From positions 62,001 through 126,000 of the forward strand of contig JAKSRG010000003.1 of NCBI GenBank assembly GCA_024403735.1: a stretch of 64,000 nt of DNA. Direction: 5' to 3'. The DNA is from Clostridia bacterium (GTDB taxonomy: Bacteria; Bacillota; Clostridia; Saccharofermentanales; Saccharofermentanaceae). Position numbers and translations under genes: made by a program. The notes under the pieces are model-generated. The model saw only the letters and a program-made list of their open reading frames with translations. It did not search any database and was not told where the DNA came from. Positions 36,467-45,188 of this stretch are shown here, piece after piece. How positions within the stretch are numbered: position 1 is the first letter of the stretch; each line of letters opens with the position of its first letter.

Positions 36467-36583
36467 TACCCTTTTTCCTAAACTTTGTACTACCACATTA
36501 ACGAACATATTTTCTATAATTTCAATTATATACTTTGCAAAACCAAACTTCAAATCATGTTTTTGGGCAATTTATCTATATTT

Positions 36584-36651
36584 TTAACTTCTTAACAAAT
36601 TATGAATTAACTATTAACTAGGTTGTAAACTCTTCCCTTTGATTTTATAAT
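36584..36651 (+). promoter_or_regulatory. response regulator promoter with four TTAAC repeats
   Basis: TTGTAA (36623-36628), 17-bp spacer and TATAAT (36646-36651) precede the response regulator. Directly upstream lie four same-direction TTAAC repeats, starting at 36584, 36592, 36607 and 36614. OmpR/PhoB-type regulators bind direct repeats, and PhoP-type boxes in Firmicutes are TTAACA-like, so autoregulation is likely (inference). Confidence 0.6.
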
Positions 36652-36709
36652 TAAAAACGATAAATATAAAAAAAGAGTTATATGTTTAAACGCAGAGAGG
36701 GAGGCTATT

Positions 36710-37420
36710 ATGGCACAACACAAAATTTTGTTAGTTGATGACGATACAGATATCCTTGAGATTAATAGCGCATTTTTAACAAGTGAGGGCTACGACGTTA
36801 GCACTGCAACAACAATCGCACAGACAATGGAGAAAGTTCAGTTAAGTAGCTTTGACTGCATCGTATTAGATGTAATGCTTCCTGATGGTAGCGCTTTCGA
36901 ATTACCTCCTAGAATTCAGGTATATTCAAAGGCACCTATTATCTTCCTCACAGCTAAGGAAGATCTTGATGATAAGATTACAGGTTTCAAGGCTGGCGCT
37001 GACGACTATATTACTAAGCCATACTCACTTCCTGAGTTGAGCCTTAGAATTAATGCTCACATCAAGAGAAGTCTTAAGAGCGAGGGCTTCCTTATGGAGT
37101 TCAACCCACTTAAGATCAATATTAAGACACGTGAAGTTACTCTCAAAGATGAGTCAGTTCATCTTACAAATAGAGAGTTCGATATCCTTAGACTTCTCGC
37201 TGAGACACCTAACGTTATCGTTCCATTCTCTAGAATTTATTCTCACGTTTGGGGTGATGATAGCCCATGTGATAACCACCTCGTAATGGTTAACATCTCT
37301 TACCTCCGTAAGAAGATGGAAAAGATTGCACCAGAGATTACTTATGTTAAGACTGAATGGGGTATCGGCTACTCATTCGCATATCCACCTGTTAAGAACA
37401 GTCTCCACGGTGAATTTTAA
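36710..37420 (+). CDS. OmpR/PhoB-family response regulator
   Basis: 236 residues. The receiver has acidic residues at 10-12, phospho-acceptor Asp54 (FDCIVLDVMLPDGSAF) and ADDYITKPYSLPE with the conserved lysine. The winged-helix domain has TNREFDILRLLAETPNVIVP and DNHLVMVNISYLRKKMEK. A strong GGGAGG site precedes it. The 7TM sensor kinase follows after 72 bases that contain a terminator, so most transcripts should carry only the regulator. Confidence 0.95.
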   Translation: MAQHKILLVDDDTDILEINSAFLTSEGYDVSTATTIAQTMEKVQLSSFDCIVLDVMLPDGSAFELPPRIQVYSKAPIIFLTAKEDLDDKITGFKAGADDYITKPYSLPELSLRINAHIKRSLKSEGFLMEFNPLKINIKTREVTLKDESVHLTNREFDILRLLAETPNVIVPFSRIYSHVWGDDSPCDNHLVMVNISYLRKKMEKIAPEITYVKTEWGIGYSFAYPPVKNSLHGEF

Positions 37421-37444
37421 TTAGACAAATCAAATAACAACAGA

Positions 37445-37466
37445 AAGCCTCTTATATAAGAGGCTT
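37445..37466 (+). terminator. terminator between response regulator and sensor kinase
   Basis: A perfect palindromic stem AAGCCTCTTAT/ATAAGAGGCTT followed by TTTTTTATG. It lies inside the presumed two-component operon. Confidence 0.85.
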
Positions 37467-37492
37467 TTTTATGAGAGGTTTTACGTACATTT

Positions 37493-39658
37493 ATGGTTAA
37501 TAAGAAGAGCGCAGTTAAAGATATAGGAAGTAATGACTCATACTTACTTCAGCTTCTATATTCTGTACTTATCATCATTTCTTTGATGATTGTTATCTTC
37601 GTATTCAGAAATGTTAATGTTCGTGAGACTACAAACATCAAATACGATTACGTTACTAGTTCTTTTGTCATCAACGACGATGCACTCAAGAGACCAGCAT
37701 ACATGTCAGATAACTGGATATTCGTTCCTAATTTCAGCAGAAATGAGATTAGATATGACACTCGTATCGACAATATCATGAAGACACATCCATATGCTGA
37801 TCATGTAGAAATTACTAATCACGGTTGGAATAATCTGGGCTCGAAAACAAAGTGGAACAGAACAGACGGAAATATTGTTTTCGATGAATTGGAGTTATAT
37901 AACATCCCTACTGTTACAGGCGCTTATATGACCAAAATCAAGTATTCATCAGGGCAGTCAAAGATTTATTTAGACCTTGGTGATATTAATGGTCATGCTT
38001 ATGTATATTGTAATAATAAGTATGTCGGCGAAGCTGGCGACCTATTAGAATATGAGATTATTCCTAACTACAATGGTGGACATAACTCAAGTGCCATCCA
38101 GGTAGATTCAGGTACGCTCGAGATTATCATCGTATGCTATTCGAATTCCAAGATTACTAGCCCAGGACTTGTAACTATTCCTACAATCCTATCACCTACT
38201 TATAATACGGTGTTCTCTACACTTCCAACTGCTTGGATATCAGTTATCTTTACAATAACAGTTATTGCCATTATCGCTGGTTACCATTTGGGTAGTACTT
38301 TTAAGGATAATCGTGTTTACTATTTCTTTGTATTAACTATCTTACATATCTTCTTATATAACATAGTTGATAACTACTTCTTAATACTCGACTCAACTAC
38401 AAAGCAAGCTGCTAGACTACTCTTCTTCATCGGAGCCGCTGCATTCTCATATTGCTTTGTATCAGTGCTATTTAAGAGTAAGAAATATAAGAACATCGGT
38501 AGTGCTGACTGCATCGTAGTATCATGTATTGGTATAGCATTTGTAGCACTCGATTTCTTGGATTCTAGCCTCATCAGCACTCCATTTAATGAGTTCTGTG
38601 CTATCGCTTACGTATCACTTCTTGCTGTAGCAAGCATCATCAAGGTATTATTCTTCCATCTTGATAGTAAGAATGCCCTCTTCGGAAGCTTTGCTTCTAT
38701 CACAGTATTCTTTATCTACTTCGCGATGCTATCACAGGAGAACCTACTTTGTAATATTTCCTTGTACTCCGTGCTATACTTCATAGCTCTTATCGGTATT
38801 TTGATCTCATTTATCAGAAGATATACATTGCAGTATAGAGAGCTCGTTAATAGTTCTACACACCTTAAGTTAGCAATTGAGCAAAAGACAGCGCACATCT
38901 CTGAGATTAATAAAGACCTTATTAATACTAATAAGAAACTTCTTAGTAACGAGGAAGCTCGTAAAAACGTAATGTCAAACGTATCACACGACCTTCGTAC
39001 TCCAATTACTGCCATCAGAGGTTATGCAGAACTTCTTATCAAAGGTTCCTCTACACTATCTGATGAACAGAAAAACAACTATCTCAACAATATTTTGAAG
39101 CGTTCAATCCAGATGGAGCGAATTGTATCTGATATCGTTGAAATCTCTAAGATGGAAGCTACTAACTTTGAGTTCAATTTCATGGATTTGTCAGTTAACG
39201 AACTTCTTGATGAGATTTATATGCTTTACTCATCTGACCTTTCAGCAACTAAGGAACTCACTTTAGACTTGCCTGAAGAAGATTTCCTTATGGTTAAGGC
39301 AGATCCTAAGCGTTTGAGCCGTGTTTTCGAGAACCTCATATCAAACGCTATTAACTACACAAACGAAGAAGCACACATTGCGATTAAAGCTTGGAGAAGT
39401 GACGCAGACAAGCCTCTATCTGAGCAGAGAATTCACATTACTGTCTCAGATGACGGTATCGGTATCCCGCCTGATGAGATTGAGCGAGTATTCGACCGCT
39501 TCTACAGAGCAAAGAATTCAGGTCAGAATATCAAGGGTACTGGTCTTGGATTATCAATCGTTAAGATGATTATCGATAAGCACGATGCCGAGATTACAGT
39601 TACAAGTGAAATCGGCGTTGGAACTACATTTCACATTGTGATGAAGCCAACTTATTAA
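37493..39658 (+). CDS. sensor histidine kinase with extracellular and 7TM sensory domains
   Basis: 721 residues. One membrane helix (about 20-38), an extracellular domain of about 200 residues (39-245, with YDTRIDNIMKTH and YLDLGDINGHAYVYCNNKY) and then seven membrane helices (about 247-455) match the layout of 7TMR-DISM sensors, whose extracellular part is often a carbohydrate-binding-like fold. A coiled coil (460-490), HisKA domain with His at about 499 (MSNVSHDLRTPITAIRGYAE) and HATPase (ENLISNAINYT, DDGIGIPPDEIERVFDRFYR, GTGLGLSIVKMI) complete it. The ribosome site is weak and 14 bases from the ATG, so kinase levels are probably low. Confidence 0.92.
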   Translation: MVNKKSAVKDIGSNDSYLLQLLYSVLIIISLMIVIFVFRNVNVRETTNIKYDYVTSSFVINDDALKRPAYMSDNWIFVPNFSRNEIRYDTRIDNIMKTHPYADHVEITNHGWNNLGSKTKWNRTDGNIVFDELELYNIPTVTGAYMTKIKYSSGQSKIYLDLGDINGHAYVYCNNKYVGEAGDLLEYEIIPNYNGGHNSSAIQVDSGTLEIIIVCYSNSKITSPGLVTIPTILSPTYNTVFSTLPTAWISVIFTITVIAIIAGYHLGSTFKDNRVYYFFVLTILHIFLYNIVDNYFLILDSTTKQAARLLFFIGAAAFSYCFVSVLFKSKKYKNIGSADCIVVSCIGIAFVALDFLDSSLISTPFNEFCAIAYVSLLAVASIIKVLFFHLDSKNALFGSFASITVFFIYFAMLSQENLLCNISLYSVLYFIALIGILISFIRRYTLQYRELVNSSTHLKLAIEQKTAHISEINKDLINTNKKLLSNEEARKNVMSNVSHDLRTPITAIRGYAELLIKGSSTLSDEQKNNYLNNILKRSIQMERIVSDIVEISKMEATNFEFNFMDLSVNELLDEIYMLYSSDLSATKELTLDLPEEDFLMVKADPKRLSRVFENLISNAINYTNEEAHIAIKAWRSDADKPLSEQRIHITVSDDGIGIPPDEIERVFDRFYRAKNSGQNIKGTGLGLSIVKMIIDKHDAEITVTSEIGVGTTFHIVMKPTY

Positions 39659-39667
39659 ACAAAAAAT

Positions 39668-39701
39668 ATGAGCTGTCCTCGACTAATCGAGAACAGCTCA
39701 T
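39668..39701. terminator. bidirectional terminator
   Basis: 14-bp stem ATGAGCTGTCCTCG with CGAGAACAGCTCAT (one mismatch) between convergent genes; a T6 tract follows on the minus strand and TTTAATT on the plus strand. Confidence 0.75.
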
Positions 39702-39733
39702 TTAATTGCAATTAATTATTCTTAATTTTTGAA

Positions 39734-39937
39734 TTAATTCTTTGACTCTAAGTACTTATTAAGGTCAGCGATTACTGTATCACAATCCATACCATGTACT
39801 ACACAAGCCTCTTCAAGTGTCTCACCTGAAGCCATTGCACAACCAAGGCAATGTAAGCCAGAAGCCATGAGAATTGGAGCAATACCTTCGTCGATCATAA
39901 TAATATCGCCAATAATCATATCTTTTGTAACTGTCAT
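39734..39937 (-). CDS. DUF1858 redox-disulfide domain protein
   Basis: 67 residues from MTVTKDMIIGDII, chosen for GGAGGTGA upstream. The domain (family DUF1858, TIGR03980) has the CxxC in SGLHCLGCAMASGETLEEAC. It is often encoded next to or fused with hybrid cluster proteins or other anaerobic redox enzymes and is thought to use the disulfide or bind a cluster. No partner enzyme lies next to it here. Cytoplasmic; monocistronic. Confidence 0.92.
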   Translation of the reverse strand: MTVTKDMIIGDIIMIDEGIAPILMASGLHCLGCAMASGETLEEACVVHGMDCDTVIADLNKYLESKN

Positions 39938-40035
39938 AGAAGTCACCTCCATTTACACATACATAGAATACATAAAAGAGTCCGTGATATCAAGCTATTC
40001 TAGGAGAATTATTACGAATAAATTAGCAAAAATGC

Positions 40036-40064
40036 TTGACTTTAGCGCCTTTTGGTCTCATAAT
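40036..40064 (+). promoter_or_regulatory. HU promoter
   Basis: TTGACT (40036-40041), 17-bp spacer, CATAAT (40059-40064), about 30 bases upstream of the HU start codon. Confidence 0.8.
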
Positions 40065-40099
40065 ACATATTGCAAAATCGCTTAAAGGAGATAATTATT

Positions 40100-40375
40100 A
40101 TGAATAAAACAGATCTTATCGATGCAATTGCTGCAAAGGCTAACATCTCAAAGACAGCAGCTGCTGATGCTCTTAAGGCTACAATCGAGTCAATCGAGAC
40201 AGCTCTTATCAACGACGAGAAGGTAGTACTCGTTGGTTTCGGTACATTCGAGGCTAAGAAGCGTGCAGCTCGTAAGGGCCGTAACCCAAGCACAAAGGAA
40301 GTTATCGATATTCCTGCTTCAAAGGTTCCTACATTCAAGGCTGGTAAGGATCTTAAGACAAAGGTTAACAAGTAA
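40100..40375 (+). CDS. hup: nucleoid protein HU
   Basis: 91 residues from MNKTDLIDAIAAKANISKTA, with AAAGGAG upstream. The family signature covers VVLVGFGTFEAKKRAARKGR followed by NPSTKEVIDIPASKVPTFKA, including the DNA-intercalating proline arm. HU dimers bend and compact DNA without sequence specificity. Strong promoter, strong ribosome site and a tight terminator fit an abundant protein. Confidence 0.97.
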   Translation: MNKTDLIDAIAAKANISKTAAADALKATIESIETALINDEKVVLVGFGTFEAKKRAARKGRNPSTKEVIDIPASKVPTFKAGKDLKTKVNK

Positions 40376-40408
40376 TTTAATTGCTAACGTTAATTAATTG
40401 AATTATTC

Positions 40409-40438
40409 AACTGTCTCAGACTTATGTCTGAGGCAGTT
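40409..40438 (+). terminator. intrinsic terminator of HU
   Basis: 13-bp stem AACTGTCTCAGAC/GTCTGAGGCAGTT with loop TTAT, followed by TTTTTTATTG. The minus-strand Spo0A_C gene ends 9 bases beyond. Confidence 0.93.
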
Positions 40439-40446
40439 TTTTATTG

Positions 40447-41001
40447 TCACAATATTCTGTTAATCTCATCAGCTAGGATCATGAAGGCCCTGGAGTTCTT
40501 CATTCCATCCACCCAAATGTTACTCTTCTGGATTGCATATCTAATATTTCTCTCCACCTGCTGAGGTGTCATATCATATCGCTTCCCTGCTTCTAGGTAT
40601 AACTTCTTAAAATTAGTCGTCTCACCTGTCTTAACTAATCTACGAAGTAATCTAGATATTAGCTTAGTTCCTGCTAGGGTTCTATCGAACTCCCTCTCCG
40701 ATAACACATATGAAATAGCACTATCTAGTTTATCAACGCAGCCTAAACGCTCAGAAAGCTCCTCATACGCCTCGCCATCGCTACCGAATATCAATTCCTC
40801 AACTTTACGCGCAGCGAGCATAGGATTAATCCTAGCGTCTATTACATAATGCTGCCTTCCTGCTGTATCTGCTACAGACACGAGACCTTTCTTCTTCATC
40901 AGCTGATTAACTACACTAAGAAGCGCCTTGTCATTACTAACAAGATAAATACCGATCTCATCTTGAAGGCTAGTTGAATATCCAAATACATTTTTCTCCA
41001 T
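40447..41001 (-). CDS. Spo0A C-terminal-domain transcription factor with reduced receiver
   Basis: 184 residues from MEKNVFGYSTSLQDEIG; the ATG at 41001 is 9 bases after GGAGG, while the ATG two codons earlier is too close. The C-terminal half fits the Spo0A DNA-binding domain: LYLEAGKRYDMTPQQVERNI with RYAIQKS, corresponding to the LYP-IAKKY-TTPSRVERAIRHAIE region, and a final AFMILADEINRIL like the FIAMIADKLR end. The N-terminal 90 residues start like a receiver strand (IGIYLVSNDKALLSVVNQLM) but are too short and lack the phospho-acceptor aspartate. It is therefore probably a phosphorylation-independent relative, not the sporulation master regulator. Confidence 0.75.
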   Translation of the reverse strand: MEKNVFGYSTSLQDEIGIYLVSNDKALLSVVNQLMKKKGLVSVADTAGRQHYVIDARINPMLAARKVEELIFGSDGEAYEELSERLGCVDKLDSAISYVLSEREFDRTLAGTKLISRLLRRLVKTGETTNFKKLYLEAGKRYDMTPQQVERNIRYAIQKSNIWVDGMKNSRAFMILADEINRIL

Positions 41002-41076
41002 ATACATAATCCTCCGAAAAGTAATTCAAAAGCATATGTATATTCTTGCAAGTTAGTAAAATCAATTCAATAAAAA

Positions 41077-41116
41077 ACAGTATCAACATTTCCCATATGA
41101 GAAAAATTGATACTGT
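41077..41116 (-). terminator. intrinsic terminator of the ligA operon
   Basis: Minus-strand stem ACAGTATCAA/TTGATACTGT extended by TTTTTC/GGAAA-like pairs, followed by TTTTTTATTG, just after the stop at 41122. Confidence 0.9.
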
Positions 41117-41121
41117 CTAAT

Positions 41122-41559
41122 TCAATCTACATCTAATGCACTAACGCTATCACTTGTAATCGTATTCTGCGATGCCTCAGATAGCTCCAATACATAATTA
41201 CCATACTCTGTATACTTAATTCGTACGATTGTGCCTTCCTTAGGAATATCAGCTAACGGATTAATGTAGAACTTCTTACCTTCAACTGTAACCGTATTAT
41301 TTAAGTAACCAATGGTCTCAATCTTACCAGTCACCATCTGATATGTATCACTCGTAATATTCTTGATATCAAGAATTCGAGGACCTGCTAGGAACACCAT
41401 ATATAAAACTGCAAGTGTTGCACAAACTACAGGCGCGAGATAAACAAAGCCGTGCTTAGTCTGCTTCTTGTTATTTCGTCTAAGACAAATGAGCATAGCA
41501 ACAACAAGAGCAATAAACACTAATAAATGAGCGGCCAAGTTTACATAAAAATACTTCAT
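41122..41559 (-). CDS. two-TM membrane protein, unknown function
   Basis: 145 residues from MKYFYVNLAAHLLVFIALVV, whose ATG overlaps the stop of the folate gene by one base and has GAGG upstream. Two membrane helices (about 5-27 and 40-62) and a C-terminal extracellular or cytoplasmic beta-rich domain (GKIETIGYLNNTVTVEGKKF). No family recognised. Last gene of the run YdbC, membrane protein, LigA, cyclo-ligase. Confidence 0.65.
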   Translation of the reverse strand: MKYFYVNLAAHLLVFIALVVAMLICLRRNNKKQTKHGFVYLAPVVCATLAVLYMVFLAGPRILDIKNITSDTYQMVTGKIETIGYLNNTVTVEGKKFYINPLADIPKEGTIVRIKYTEYGNYVLELSEASQNTITSDSVSALDVD

Positions 41560-42152
41560 TAAGCTTCCTCGCTTGGAACACAAAGAATGTAGTCTACAGT
41601 ATAGTCATGCTCCTCAACAGGAAGTGCTGAATATACCTGGAAATCGTAACAAATACCTACAGCAATTGGTCTTTTGTCTGCGCCATAGTGATTGAGATAT
41701 CTATCATAGTATCCACCACCCTGGCCTAATCTTGAACCATCCTGTGTATAAGCAACAGCCGGCACCAAAATCAAATCAATATCGTTAGGATAAATCTTAC
41801 GACATTCCATCTTAGGTTCTGGTACGTCATAAGCACCGATAGAGAAATCACTATCAAGATCCTTAACCTCGAAGAAATCCATTGTCTCACCCTTAACACG
41901 TGGATAACAAATTGTCTTACCCTGATCAAGGAGATACTTTGCGATACCATCGCAAGATAATTCACCGCGAACTGCGCGATAAAGAGCAATTGTATTAGCT
42001 GATGCAATGATATTAAGTAATTCAGGATTACCATCAACTGTTGCATGCTTAGTAAGAGTAGCTGCGGCATTCTCAATCTGCTTATTTGAGAGCTGCATTC
42101 TCTGACTTCTAACATTATCTCTAATCTGTGACTTCAAAGCTGCTTTGTTCAT
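41559..42152 (-). CDS. 5-formyltetrahydrofolate cyclo-ligase
   Basis: 197 residues, the usual length. The ATP-binding signature is SRLGQGGGYYDRYL in the C-terminal half, preceded by LILVPAVAYTQDG; the N-terminal basic segment (SQIRDNVRSQRMQLS) binds the triphosphate. The enzyme turns 5-formyl-THF into 5,10-methenyl-THF using ATP, recycling a folate storage form. It follows ligA by 14 bases. Confidence 0.95.
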   Translation of the reverse strand: MNKAALKSQIRDNVRSQRMQLSNKQIENAAATLTKHATVDGNPELLNIIASANTIALYRAVRGELSCDGIAKYLLDQGKTICYPRVKGETMDFFEVKDLDSDFSIGAYDVPEPKMECRKIYPNDIDLILVPAVAYTQDGSRLGQGGGYYDRYLNHYGADKRPIAVGICYDFQVYSALPVEEHDYTVDYILCVPSEEA

Positions 42153-42166
42153 ACGTTTAACCTCTT

Positions 42167-44206
42167 TTACTCGTTTATTGCATTATCAATCATTGCTAAT
42201 AAATCTTCAAGACTAATAATCTTAACACCAAGATCTTTAGCCTTCTTTTCCTTACTACCAGCTGCTTCACCAGCTAATAAGTAAGAAGTTTTCTTCGATA
42301 CACCAGAAGCGACCTTACCGCCATGGCTCTCGATGAGCTTAGATGCTTCATCTCTGCTCATATTAGGAAGTGTACCAGTGATACAGATGGATAGGCCTGC
42401 TAGTTCATCACCAACTACCGTGTTCTCGCGCTCCATCTTAACACCATATTCATTAAGTCTATTAATAATATCCATGTTATCTGGATTATCGAAGAACTCT
42501 CTAATGGCAAGAGCTGATACTTCACCGATATCACCAACCTCTTTGAGTTCATCGACAGTAGCAGCTGCTAATGTGAGGATTGAACCAAAGTGATTGATAA
42601 GTTCCTTAGCTGTAGCCTTACCTACACTAGGAATACCAATACCAGCCAAAACCTTCTGAGCAGGAGTAGCTTCCTTAGCGGCCTCAATCTGAGACAAAAG
42701 CTTATCAGTATTCTTCTCAAGACCAAAAATCTTATCTTCAATAAGTCTATCGCGCTTATCCTTGAGAGTAAAAATATCAGCTACATTCTCGATATAGTCG
42801 AGATCAACTAACTGCTTAACATACTCTTCGCCGAAGCCCTTAATATCCATGCCTTCTCTTGATACGAAGTTAATAATTCTGTACTGGAGAAGTCCACGAC
42901 AATTGATATTAATACACTTATAATCAGCAGAAGCCTCGTCTCTTACAACCTTCTGGCCACAAGATGGACAAGTATCAGGCAAATGATATGGAACCCAATT
43001 AGCTGGTCTCTTATCCTTATTAACACCCTTAACCTTAGGGATAATCTCACCTGACTTATATACAACGATTGTATCGCCAATTCCAAGGCCTAATTCATCG
43101 ATGAAGTCCTGATTATGAAGTGTCGCGCGTCTTACGGATGTTCCACATAATGAGATTGGCTCGAAAACAGCCACTGGAGTAAGACGACCAGTTCTACCAA
43201 GACCAACTTCGACATCCAAAAGGGTAGTCTCCTTCTCCTCTGGTGGATACTTATAAGCGATAGCCCATCTTGGAACCTTGATTGTGTTACCAAGCTTAGA
43301 TCTATCTTCAAGATTATTAATCTTAACTACTGCACCATCGATATCGTACTTAAGCTCACCACGCATATTACCAATAGCCTGGATAGCTTCCCATACCTCA
43401 TCTGCAGTCTTGCATGTGTAATACTGCTCAATAACCTTAACGCCGTTGCTCTTCAAGAATTCATAGCCTTCTGAATGTGTCTTGAATGTAGTTCCACGAA
43501 CTTCCTGAACGTTAAAGATAAACATTGAGAGATTACGTTCTTTAGTAATTCTTGTATCTATCTGACGAAGTGTACCAGCGGCACAGTTACGAGGGTTAGC
43601 GAATGTTTTCTTGCCCTGAGCCTCAGCCTTAGCATTAACGGCATCAAAAGCTTCCCTAGTCATATAAACTTCGCCACGGATCTCGATATACTCAACTGGG
43701 TTAGGCATTGTCTTAACAACATCTGAGATAACAGCAGCGTTCATAGTTACATCTTCGCCACTATTAATACCATCACCACGAGTAACAGCCATTGTCATCT
43801 TGCCGTTCTCGTATCTAATTGCCATTGATAATCCATCAATCTTAGTCTCAACGAGGAACTCAGTATCTTCACCAAGTGCTTCACGCATGCTATTAACGAA
43901 GTTATATACATCTTCCTTAGTGAATACATCCTGAAGACTTAGCATTGGTACATTATGTGGAATAAGTACGCCCTTTGTAGCCTTCCAACCTACTCTTTTT
44001 GATGGAGAATTAGGAACTATCATCTCAGGATGTTCCTTCTCAATCTGAGCTAGGCGCTGGTTAAGTTTATCGTATTCAAAATCTGAAATCTCGGGTTCAT
44101 CATCATTGTAGTAACGCTCACAATGATAATTAAGAGTATCAACAAGTTTAAGGTATTCATCCAAAATAGCATTCTCTGCATCAAACATTGAGATTTGATC
44201 TGCCAT
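42167..44206 (-). CDS. ligA: NAD-dependent DNA ligase
   Basis: 679 residues, complete. The Ia domain binds NAD (YYNDDEPEISDFEYD), the adenylation lysine is in TKIDGLSMAIRYENG, and the OB fold (LEVGLGRTGRLTPVAVFEP-like segment) follows. The four-cysteine zinc finger is CPSCGQKV ... CININC. Helix-hairpin-helix repeats and a C-terminal BRCT domain (LAGLSICITGTLPNMSRDEA) complete it. It seals nicks in replication and repair. Confidence 0.98.
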   Translation of the reverse strand: MADQISMFDAENAILDEYLKLVDTLNYHCERYYNDDEPEISDFEYDKLNQRLAQIEKEHPEMIVPNSPSKRVGWKATKGVLIPHNVPMLSLQDVFTKEDVYNFVNSMREALGEDTEFLVETKIDGLSMAIRYENGKMTMAVTRGDGINSGEDVTMNAAVISDVVKTMPNPVEYIEIRGEVYMTREAFDAVNAKAEAQGKKTFANPRNCAAGTLRQIDTRITKERNLSMFIFNVQEVRGTTFKTHSEGYEFLKSNGVKVIEQYYTCKTADEVWEAIQAIGNMRGELKYDIDGAVVKINNLEDRSKLGNTIKVPRWAIAYKYPPEEKETTLLDVEVGLGRTGRLTPVAVFEPISLCGTSVRRATLHNQDFIDELGLGIGDTIVVYKSGEIIPKVKGVNKDKRPANWVPYHLPDTCPSCGQKVVRDEASADYKCININCRGLLQYRIINFVSREGMDIKGFGEEYVKQLVDLDYIENVADIFTLKDKRDRLIEDKIFGLEKNTDKLLSQIEAAKEATPAQKVLAGIGIPSVGKATAKELINHFGSILTLAAATVDELKEVGDIGEVSALAIREFFDNPDNMDIINRLNEYGVKMERENTVVGDELAGLSICITGTLPNMSRDEASKLIESHGGKVASGVSKKTSYLLAGEAAGSKEKKAKDLGVKIISLEDLLAMIDNAINE

Positions 44207-44209
44207 TAA

Positions 44210-44845
44210 TTACCCCTTTCTTCGTCCAACGACGAAATACAATACTGGAAGCATATAAAGAATTGTAAAGAACAATCCCCAAATAATTCCAGGAAGTGTC
44301 AATAACCCCTTAAAGCTGCTAGCGAAATCAACTTCGCTCCTAAAGCTAATAAACATATACTTAGATGCTTTAGCTGATAGATTAGCAATTGGCTTAAATA
44401 CCCATGCTGAAATCAAGAACATTGGGAATGAAAAGATATAAATATCAGATAGCCAAATCCAAATTCGTTCATTCTTCAATAGCATTATTACGACGATAAG
44501 TGCAACAGAGACAATAAGTACTGTAGCCATCTTAAAATCAATAGACTTAGCTATCAAAGATCTAATCAGGAATACAAATAGCGATATACTCGCAAACACT
44601 GGACCATAATAATTACTAGCCGATGTACTAGATACCTTTAGTAAAAGAATAGTAATTGCAACAATAACCAAAGATACGATAAGTGACGAGATACGTGGAT
44701 GCGTAGCTACTGGTGTCTTACTCAATATCTTAGTTACTCCGTCGCAAATAATTGTCGCAAAATAACGGAAGGGCTCTGTTACCAGAGTCCCCCACAATAA
44801 TAACAATGCTATCGCGATAATTCCTGAGCGCTCTTCACTTCTCAA
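44210..44845 (-). CDS. multi-pass membrane protein, unknown function
   Basis: 211 residues with about six hydrophobic helices and no recognised family. Translation probably starts at a TTG placed immediately after the stop of the YdbC gene, with GAGG 11 bases upstream inside that gene, so it depends on coupling. It precedes ligA by 3 bases. The Arg/Lys distribution gives no clear transporter signature. Confidence 0.65.
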   Translation of the reverse strand: MRSEERSGIIAIALLLLWGTLVTEPFRYFATIICDGVTKILSKTPVATHPRISSLIVSLVIVAITILLLKVSSTSASNYYGPVFASISLFVFLIRSLIAKSIDFKMATVLIVSVALIVVIMLLKNERIWIWLSDIYIFSFPMFLISAWVFKPIANLSAKASKYMFISFRSEVDFASSFKGLLTLPGIIWGLFFTILYMLPVLYFVVGRRKG

Positions 44846-45088
44846 TTACTCTTCAACCTCATATGGATCGTAATCAGCGAGGAGCTCCTTAAGAACTGCT
44901 ACTTCCTCAGCGTTAAGTGACAAACCCTTACCAACCTTCTCATGGTCTGGACCCCAATCACGAATGTCAAGCTTAGCCTTACCTTCATTCCACTTAACGA
45001 TGTTAACTTCTCTGTTCCAACCTGACTTGTTAGTAGCAAGGATACCAATGTTTCTAACAATCTCAGACTTAATCTCTGTCTTAGGCAT
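44846..45088 (-). CDS. ydbC: YdbC family PC4/p15-like ssDNA-binding protein
   Basis: 80 residues matching YdbC/PC4 in length and pattern: EIVRNIGILATNKSGWNREV for the first strands, VNIVKWNEGKAKLDIRDW for the central strands and GKGLSLNAEEVAVLKELLAD for the C-terminal helix. The fold binds single-stranded DNA as a dimer and relates to the eukaryotic coactivator PC4. It heads the ligA operon, which agrees with a role in replication or repair. Confidence 0.9.
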   Translation of the reverse strand: MPKTEIKSEIVRNIGILATNKSGWNREVNIVKWNEGKAKLDIRDWGPDHEKVGKGLSLNAEEVAVLKELLADYDPYEVEE

Positions 45089-45188
45089 ATATTCATCCTC
45101 CGTAAACTTGAAATCAAATTAAATAAATTGACTTACCATTAAAAATATATGATGATTATAACACAATAGGCATAAAGGTAAATAAGTC

